43,298 nt of DNA, from NCBI GenBank assembly GCA_945889645.1, contig CAMDCA010000011.1, positions 1 through 43,298 of the forward strand. Direction: 5' to 3'. The DNA is from Rhizobium sp. Q54. Lineage in GTDB: Bacteria > Pseudomonadota > Alphaproteobacteria > UBA2966 > CAIVPW01. Made by a program: the position numbers and the translations under genes. Below the pieces are notes generated by a model, which saw only the letters and a program-made list of their open reading frames with translations, was not told the DNA's origin and ran no database searches. Positions within the stretch are counted from its first letter, which is position 1. Each line of letters starts with the position of its first letter. Below, in pieces: positions 38,324-43,298 of the stretch.

Positions 38324-39133
38324 TTACTGCTGACTCTGCGCCGCTGCAACGCGTACGCGCACGCTCAGGCTCTCGGTGCCGCCGCCGCGGCGCATGCCGC
38401 GCACGGGCGCCGCGTCGAGGTAATCGAGCCCGGCGGCCAGGCGCACGTAGGCGTCGTCGACCCGTTTCTGGTTGGTGGTGTCGAACGCCATCCAGCCCTG
38501 ATCGCCGACGTGGGCCTCGACCCAGGCGTGGTTGGCCTCGTACTCCGCGCCGGCGGCGTCGGCCCAGTAATAGCCACTGACGTAGCGCGCCGGGATGCGC
38601 AGGGAACGGCAGCAGGCGATGAGCAGGTGTGAGAAGTCCTGGCATACACCCGCGCCTAGGGAGAGCACCTCGGGCGCCGTGGTCTGCGACGTCGTGGCGC
38701 CGTGGCGGTACTCGACCTTGGCTCCGACGCTCTCGACGAGGCGTTCCACGGCGGCGAGACCCTTGGCGCGTTTTGTCGCGGCCTGGGCGAATTCGGCGAT
38801 GTCGGCGTTGATCGATGTCAGCGCAGTGGGACGCAGGAACACGGCCGGCGGCAAGGTCTCTCCGTCGGTCGGCACTATGCCGCCGCCATCGGTCGTCCGC
38901 ACGCGGCCGCGCACGGCCAGCGTGTACGTGTGGTGCGACCGCGTGACGGCGAGCACATCGACATCGTTGCCGAAGCCGTCGCGGAACTGGGTCATCGCTT
39001 CCGGCCCAGCCACCGACCACTGCCAAACACTCTGCAGCGAAGACTGGTTCGGACGCAGACGCAGGTACTGGACTGAATAGCGCAGCGGCGTCGCGTACGT
39101 GTAGGTCGTGTCATGCTCGACGAGGAGTTCCAC
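38324..39133 (-). CDS. Transglutaminase-like cysteine protease of the Anbu operon
   Basis: A 269-residue protein with an N-terminal beta domain and a papain-like transglutaminase core: Cys164 (GAGVCQDFSHL), His202 (NHAWVEAHV) and Asp218 (AFDTTN). The GTG at 39133 lies 2 bases after the alpha-E stop; a longer upstream frame overlaps alpha-E and is rejected. In this operon type it likely cuts or joins amide bonds in a peptide made by the ATP-grasp enzyme. Confidence 0.92.
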   Translation of the reverse strand: MELLVEHDTTYTYATPLRYSVQYLRLRPNQSSLQSVWQWSVAGPEAMTQFRDGFGNDVDVLAVTRSHHTYTLAVRGRVRTTDGGGIVPTDGETLPPAVFLRPTALTSINADIAEFAQAATKRAKGLAAVERLVESVGAKVEYRHGATTSQTTAPEVLSLGAGVCQDFSHLLIACCRSLRIPARYVSGYYWADAAGAEYEANHAWVEAHVGDQGWMAFDTTNQKRVDDAYVRLAAGLDYLDAAPVRGMRRGGGTESLSVRVRVAAAQSQQ

Positions 39134-39135
39134 GG

Positions 39136-40080
39136 CTAGGCGGCCAGCTGGAAGTCGTCGGAGATCTGCTTGCCGAGCACGCCGGTGCGGCGAATGAAGT
39201 CGGTCAGGAACTCGTGCAGGCCGACCTCGAAGATCTCTTCCATGCGGCCGTAGCGCAGCTTGGCGTAGATCTCGCCGGCGAGACGGAAGCATTCGTAGTC
39301 GGTGTGGTAGCGCTGGCGCAACTCGCCGAACAGCACGTCGATCTCGCGGAACGAGGCGCGCAAGGAGCGCGGCATGTCTTCGCGCAGGATCAACAACTCG
39401 GCGACGCGCCGGGGCAGGATCGCCTCACGGAACAGCCGCTTGTACGCGCGCAACGCCGAGACCGAACGCAGCAGGGCGGCCCATTGGTAGAAGTCCACCA
39501 CTCCGCCGACGGCGTCCGGGCGCGGCAGAAGCATGTGGTACTTCACGTCGAGCAGCCGTGCGGTGTTGTCGGCGCGCTCTAGGAACGTGCCGAGGCGCAG
39601 GAAGTTGTAGCAGTCGTCGCGCAGCATGGTGCCGAAGGTGACGCCACGGAACAGGTGGCTGCGCTCCTTCACCCAATCGAAGAACGGCGACACGCCGCTG
39701 GCAATGACGTCTTCGTAGGTCTTGCTCTGCATGGTGAGCCAGGTTTCGTTCAAGCACTCCCACATCTCGCTGGTGATCGAGCCGCGCAGGGCGCGGCCGT
39801 TCTCCCGCGCGCGACGCAGGCAGGCGGCGATGCCGGAATGGTTGTCCGCGTCGAACGCCATGTATGTAATGACGGCGCGCGCATCGGTGCGCCCGTGCCT
39901 GGCGGCGAACCCTTGCGCGGTACCACTGATGGCCAGCACTGAACCCCAGTCGGCGGCGGCAACATCCTTGCGGCTGATGAGCGCCGAGCGATGCGCGACG
40001 TCGAGCATGCGCGCGGTGTTCTCGGCGCGCTCAAAGTAGCGGCCGAGCCAGTAAAGGTTGTCGGCGGTGCGGCTCAGCAC
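39136..40080 (-). CDS. Alpha-E domain protein (COG2307) of the Anbu operon
   Basis: A 314-residue all-alpha protein with the characteristic N-terminus LSRTADNLYWLGRYFERAEN and an internal LERADNTARLLDVKYH repeat of that motif (about 178-198). The family always goes with the circularly permuted ATP-grasp and is a probable partner or scaffold. The GTG at 40080 comes one base after the DUF1653 stop, with AAGGACGG upstream. Confidence 0.92.
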   Translation of the reverse strand: MLSRTADNLYWLGRYFERAENTARMLDVAHRSALISRKDVAAADWGSVLAISGTAQGFAARHGRTDARAVITYMAFDADNHSGIAACLRRARENGRALRGSITSEMWECLNETWLTMQSKTYEDVIASGVSPFFDWVKERSHLFRGVTFGTMLRDDCYNFLRLGTFLERADNTARLLDVKYHMLLPRPDAVGGVVDFYQWAALLRSVSALRAYKRLFREAILPRRVAELLILREDMPRSLRASFREIDVLFGELRQRYHTDYECFRLAGEIYAKLRYGRMEEIFEVGLHEFLTDFIRRTGVLGKQISDDFQLAA

Positions 40081-40081
40081 G

Positions 40082-40303
40082 TCAGGTGCCGTCCTTGGCG
40101 ATGAGGGCGTAGCGCGGCACGGTCTTGCCATCCACCGTCACGTTCTCTTCGAACATGGCGCGCGGACGCACAAACCAGCCCAGGCTCACGCCATAGGCTG
40201 GGCGATAGACAACGAATTCCTCTTCCGTCTCCGAATGGCGGGCGACGCCGAGCACGGCGTATTCCTTGCCCTTGTAGTGACGGTAGCGACCGGCGGGGAT
40301 CAT
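40082..40303 (-). CDS. DUF1653 small protein inserted in the Anbu operon
   Basis: A 73-residue protein with the DUF1653 pattern GRYRHYKGKEYAVLGVARHSET, then VVYRPAYG, WFVRPRAMF and the C-terminal VPRYALI. Its ATG overlaps the ATP-grasp stop by four bases (ATGA) and its stop precedes the alpha-E GTG by one base. The family is a small beta barrel of unknown function, normally found alone. Here it is physically locked between two peptide-tag enzymes. The larger frame spanning this stretch is not a gene. Confidence 0.88.
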   Translation of the reverse strand: MIPAGRYRHYKGKEYAVLGVARHSETEEEFVVYRPAYGVSLGWFVRPRAMFEENVTVDGKTVPRYALIAKDGT

Positions 40304-41724
40304 GCCTCGAGCACCCAGGTGTCCTTGGTGCCGCCGCCTTGGGAAGAGTTCACGACGAGGGAGCCTTTCTCGAGGGCGACGCGGGTCAGGCCGCCGGGCA
40401 CGATGCGCACCTGGTCGGACGTAAGCACGAATGGCCGCAAGTCGACGTGGCGCGGGGCAATGCCCCGCTTCACGAAGGTTGGGCAGGTGGATAGTGCCAG
40501 AGTCGGCTGGGCGATGTAGCCCTCGGGGGCGGCGGTCAGGCGCTCCCGGAACTCGGCGATCTGCGCCTTGGTAGCGGCCGGGCCGATCAGCATGCCGTAG
40601 CCGCCGGAGCCGTGGACTTCCTTGACCACCAACTCGGGCAGATTGGCCAGCACGTACTTCAGGTCGTCGGGTCGCCGGCACAGGTAGGTCGGCACGTTCT
40701 TGAGGATAGGCTCCTCGCGCAGGTAGAAGCGCACGATGTCGGGGACGAAGGCATACACCGCCTTGTCGTCGGCGACGCCGGTGCCGATGGCGTTCGCCAG
40801 CGCGACGCGGCCGGAGCGGTACACCGACAGAAGTCCGGGCACGCCGAGCAGCGAGTCCTGGCGTAGTGCGAGCGGATCGAGGAAGTCGTCATCGACGCGG
40901 CGGTAGATGACGTCAACGCGCTGCGGGCCTGCGGGCGTGCGCATGTAGACGAAGCCGTTGGCGACGAACAGGTCCTGGCCTTCGACCAACTCGATGCCCA
41001 TCTGTTCGGCGAGGAACGCGTGCTCGAAGTACGCCGAGTTCTCAGGCCCCGGCGTCAGCACGACGACGGTGGGATCGGCGTTGGGCGATACGGCGCGCAG
41101 AGTGTTGAGCAGCTCTTCCGGATAGTGATCGACCGGCGCGATGTGGTTCTGCGCAAACAGCTCGGGGAACAGGCGCATCATGATGACGCGGTTCTCCAGC
41201 ATGTACGACACGCCGGACGGGGTGCGCAGGTTGTCTTCGAGTACGTAGAAGTCGTTCTCGCCGGTGCGCACGATGTCGATGCCGGCGACGTGCACATAGG
41301 TGCCGCGCGGCGGGATGACGCCGGCAGCTTCGGGCCGGAACGCCTTGTTTGCGAGCACCAGGTCGGCGGGGATGATGCCGGCGCGGATGATTTCGCGGTC
41401 CTGGTAGACATCGGCGAGGAACAGGTTCATCGCGCGTACGCGTTGTTCCAGGCCGACGCGCAAGTGGGCCCACTCAGCCGCTGCGAGAACGCGCGGAATG
41501 ATGTCGAACGGGATCAGCCGTTCGGTGGTTCCGCTGCCATAGACGGTAAAGGTGATGCCGAGCCGGCGGAACAGAAGGTCCGCCTCGCTGCGAAAGCGGT
41601 CGAACTCCTCTTTGGGAGTCGCCGATAGCCACGTGTCGAGATTCTGATACGCGGGCCGCAGCGCCCCACTGGGATCGCGCATCTCATCGAACGCGGCGAG
41701 TTTGTTTCCCCGCACGCTGCTCAC
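40300..41724 (-). CDS. Circularly permuted type 2 ATP-grasp protein (COG2308)
   Basis: About 474 residues. The family forms amide bonds with ATP, in peptide or peptide-tag synthesis. Features: [20 protein letters not shown] near the start, [41 protein letters not shown] (split over two strands), [17 protein letters not shown] (the ATP-binding glycine loop), and the C-terminal [16 protein letters not shown]. Start uncertain: GTG at 41724 (used), GTG 41715 or ATG 41682. It is the first gene of the tightly packed run. Confidence 0.92.
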   Translation of the reverse strand: MSSVRGNKLAAFDEMRDPSGALRPAYQNLDTWLSATPKEEFDRFRSEADLLFRRLGITFTVYGSGTTERLIPFDIIPRVLAAAEWAHLRVGLEQRVRAMNLFLADVYQDREIIRAGIIPADLVLANKAFRPEAAGVIPPRGTYVHVAGIDIVRTGENDFYVLEDNLRTPSGVSYMLENRVIMMRLFPELFAQNHIAPVDHYPEELLNTLRAVSPNADPTVVVLTPGPENSAYFEHAFLAEQMGIELVEGQDLFVANGFVYMRTPAGPQRVDVIYRRVDDDFLDPLALRQDSLLGVPGLLSVYRSGRVALANAIGTGVADDKAVYAFVPDIVRFYLREEPILKNVPTYLCRRPDDLKYVLANLPELVVKEVHGSGGYGMLIGPAATKAQIAEFRERLTAAPEGYIAQPTLALSTCPTFVKRGIAPRHVDLRPFVLTSDQVRIVPGGLTRVALEKGSLVVNSSQGGGTKDTWVLEA

Positions 41725-41782
41725 TGCGGCGTTGTAGCACGGCGGCACCGGTCCGCGAGGACGGCGACGCCGTGCGACGAGC

Positions 41783-42688
41783 TTATTTCGCCGGCCGTGC
41801 CAGCTCGTAGAGAGCGACGGACGCGGCGACTGAGACGTTGAGGCTGCCGGTGGCGCCGGTGACCGCATTGGTCGCAAGCTTCGCGCGGAAGTCGCATTGC
41901 TCGGCGGTCAGGCGGCGCATGCCGGTTCCTTCGGCACCGAGGACGAGTGCAACGGCACCAGTATGGTTCTCGGCGCGCAGGACTTCTGTCGCGCCGGAGT
42001 CGAGACCGACGCGCCAATAGCCGAGTTCGGCCAAGGTACCGAGGGCGCGGGCCAGGTTGGAGACGCGGACAAACGGCACTCGTTCCAGGGCGCCGGAGGC
42101 TGCCTTGGCCAGGACTCCGCTTTCGGGCGGAGCGTGCGCTTCGGTGCAGACCACCGCCTGGACGCCAAAGGCCGCGGCCGAGCGGAGGATAGCGCCGACG
42201 TTGCGCGGATCGGTGACCTGGTCGAGCACCAAGACCACGCTGCGGACGCCCTTCGCGGGTTCGCAAACCTCCGAGAGATCAAGCACTTCCAATGGCTTGA
42301 CCAGAACGGCGAGGCCCTGGTGTACAGAGCCGGCCGGCAACAGGGCAGCAAGGGCGGCAGGGGTGACATTTTCCGCTACCGGGCGGTTGGCCGAGCCTTT
42401 CAGGCGGGATTCGGCCTCGCTGGTGACCAGAAGGCGCGAGATGTAGCGTCGCGGGTTGTCGAGCGCGGCCTGGACCGCATGCGCGCCCCACAGCCAGATC
42501 GACGTGCTGCGCCCGGACGAGCGGCTATTGCCGCGCCGGCCGCCGCGCGAGCTGCTTTCCTCGGATTGCCGAGGGTGGGGCTCGGAATGCCGGGGGCGGG
42601 CGCCTTCGGCGCGCCGCCCTTCGGTGGGTCGGCCGGCCGGGCGGCGGGGGGACGGTTGGTCGCGTGCGTTGCGCTTGCGAGTCTGCAT
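41783..42688 (-). CDS. rlmB: 23S rRNA (guanosine-2'-O-)-methyltransferase RlmB
   Basis: SpoU-type 2'-O-methyltransferase acting on 23S rRNA G2251. The 301 residues include the N-terminal substrate domain (WLWGAHAVQAAL), the knotted SAM-binding motifs DQVTDPRNVGAILRSA, LVLGAEGTGM and GSLNVSVAASVALYE. A 60-residue basic, Ser/Arg-rich N-terminal extension, probably disordered, precedes the domain. The start at 42688 is ATG. It lies 58 bases before the ATP-grasp gene and could be transcribed with it. The family also methylates tRNA; RlmB is the best fit. Confidence 0.9.
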   Translation of the reverse strand: MQTRKRNARDQPSPRRPAGRPTEGRRAEGARPRHSEPHPRQSEESSSRGGRRGNSRSSGRSTSIWLWGAHAVQAALDNPRRYISRLLVTSEAESRLKGSANRPVAENVTPAALAALLPAGSVHQGLAVLVKPLEVLDLSEVCEPAKGVRSVVLVLDQVTDPRNVGAILRSAAAFGVQAVVCTEAHAPPESGVLAKAASGALERVPFVRVSNLARALGTLAELGYWRVGLDSGATEVLRAENHTGAVALVLGAEGTGMRRLTAEQCDFRAKLATNAVTGATGSLNVSVAASVALYELARPAK

Positions 42689-42758
42689 GGGGGCGACATA
42701 TAGTGTGTGTCGTGATTTGAACGCAACACCGCGAACTCGCGGGGCTGCGCCATTGCCG

Positions 42759-42787
42759 TTGACTCAAGGGTTAAATTGCTGATTATG
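42759..42787 (+). promoter_or_regulatory. Putative promoter of the tRNA-tRNA-tuf transcript
   Basis: TTGACT (42759-42764) then a 17-base spacer and ATTATG (42782-42787), about 53 bases before the tRNA-Tyr 5' end. The -35 box is five of six to consensus. The -10 is weaker. Confidence 0.5.
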
Positions 42788-42839
42788 CGGCGCCTTTCGT
42801 CCGCGGCAACGTGGCTGTGGGTCGGAGGTGCTGCCGCGT

Positions 42840-42925
42840 GGAGGGGTGCCCGAGTGGCTAAAGGGGACGGACTGTAAATCCGTTGGCGCACGCCTACGTT
42901 GGTTCAAATCCAACCCCCTCCACCA
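42840..42925 (+). tRNA. trnY: tRNA-Tyr (anticodon GTA)
   Basis: An 86-nt class II tRNA with long variable arm. Acceptor GGAGGGG pairs with CCCCTCC, then A and encoded CCA. Anticodon stem ACGGA/TCCGT with loop CTGTAAA gives GTA (Tyr). The T arm carries TTCAAAT. Confidence 0.96.
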
Positions 42926-43013
42926 AGATTCCTCCACGAAGTGGGCGGACAAGGCGAACAGAGACGAAGAGCGGGCGGAGTCGAACGAAACCTGGAGACG
43001 TGCGGCACGGAAC

Positions 43014-43087
43014 GCGGGTGTAGCTCAATGGTAGAGCAGCAGCCTTCCAAGCTGAATACGAGGGTTCGATTCCCTTCACCCGCTCCA
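43014..43087 (+). tRNA. trnG: tRNA-Gly (anticodon TCC)
   Basis: A 74-nt tRNA with acceptor GCGGGTG/CACCCGC, encoded CCA and loop CTTCCAA giving anticodon TCC (Gly). It sits 88 bases after tRNA-Tyr and 63 bases before tuf, the common order for this locus. Confidence 0.95.
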
Positions 43088-43150
43088 GCCGCACGCGCAC
43101 TACCGAACTAAGACGTCGTCGATCACCCAGAACGAGAACTTGCGGGACCC

Positions 43151-43298
43151 ATGGCCAAAGAAAAGTTTGAACGCAACAAGCCGCACGTGAACGTCGGCAC
43201 GATTGGTCACGTTGACCACGGCAAGACGACGCTGACGGCGGCGATCACGAAGGTTTTGGCGTCGCAGGGCATGGCTGAGTTCATGGCCTACGACCAGA
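43151..43298 (+). CDS. tuf: Elongation factor Tu, 5' part (runs off the window)
   Basis: The first 49 codons of EF-Tu, which brings aminoacyl-tRNA to the ribosome. [29 protein letters not shown] is the exact N-terminal pattern, with the G1 loop GHVDHGKT at 19-26. It follows tRNA-Gly by 63 bases with a GCGGGA ribosome site. The gene is cut by the window end. Confidence 0.97.
   Translation, partial: MAKEKFERNKPHVNVGTIGHVDHGKTTLTAAITKVLASQGMAEFMAYDQ

Noticed and set aside
40082-40681. 199-codon frame covering DUF1653 and part of the ATP-grasp gene
   Set aside because: Only the last 73 codons are a real gene; the front part is an off-frame reading of ATP-grasp.

Overview
The window is high-GC chromosomal DNA from a proteobacterium, most likely an alphaproteobacterium of the Rhodospirillales type. 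This is an inference from red-type RuBisCO with CbbX, an Anbu (ancestral proteasome-like) operon, tRNA-Tyr/tRNA-Gly directly before tuf, and the general gene style. No 16S rRNA is present, so the placement stays provisional. There are no phage genes, insertion sequences or CRISPR arrays.

Region 1 (170-10840, minus strand) is a Calvin-Benson-Bassham operon read right to left: PPi-dependent phosphofructokinase, phosphoribulokinase, transketolase, GAPDH, phosphoglycerate kinase, RuBisCO large and small subunits, a 13-bp hairpin, CbbX, then a small TolB/FlgO-like membrane protein. No fructose/sedoheptulose bisphosphatase is present. The PPi enzyme leads the operon and could replace them. The phosphoribulokinase looks like the plant/cyanobacterial class rather than proteobacterial CbbP. 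Upstream lie a region rich in inverted repeats and a LuxR-type regulator whose receiver has lost its phospho-accepting Asp, coupled to a dipeptide epimerase.

Region 2 (12748-21751) holds a phthalate-dioxygenase-reductase-like flavoprotein (minus strand). On the plus strand follow a lone cyclic-nucleotide-binding protein, an MBL-fold hydrolase, a 1183-residue flavin/iron-sulfur protein that looks like both NfnA and NfnB fused in one chain, a receiver protein with Asp replaced by Asn, an Hpt-like protein, UbiX and a Sel1-repeat protein.

Region 3 (21903-26480, minus) is a complete branched-chain-amino-acid-type ABC importer. Regions 4 and 5 (26602-33695) are mixed: a secreted unknown, a secreted amidohydrolase, a small membrane protein, an exactly duplicated Rap1a/Tai-like domain protein, ThiI with a rhodanese domain, a secreted nuclease, nicotinamidase, a KGG stress protein whose end runs into a tRNA-Thr gene, and a YkgJ-type cysteine-cluster protein.

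Region 6 (33732-42688, minus) is the most striking. The Anbu operon (circularly permuted ATP-grasp, DUF1653, alpha-E, transglutaminase, Anbu) runs by stop/start overlaps through a tiny membrane ORF into a Kef-type antiporter and an MscS-type channel, so eight genes look translationally linked. RlmB precedes them. The window ends with tRNA-Tyr, tRNA-Gly and the start of tuf.

Dispersed C/G-rich palindromic repeats sit in several intergenic gaps. Long ORFs opposite the real genes are high-GC artefacts and are left out.
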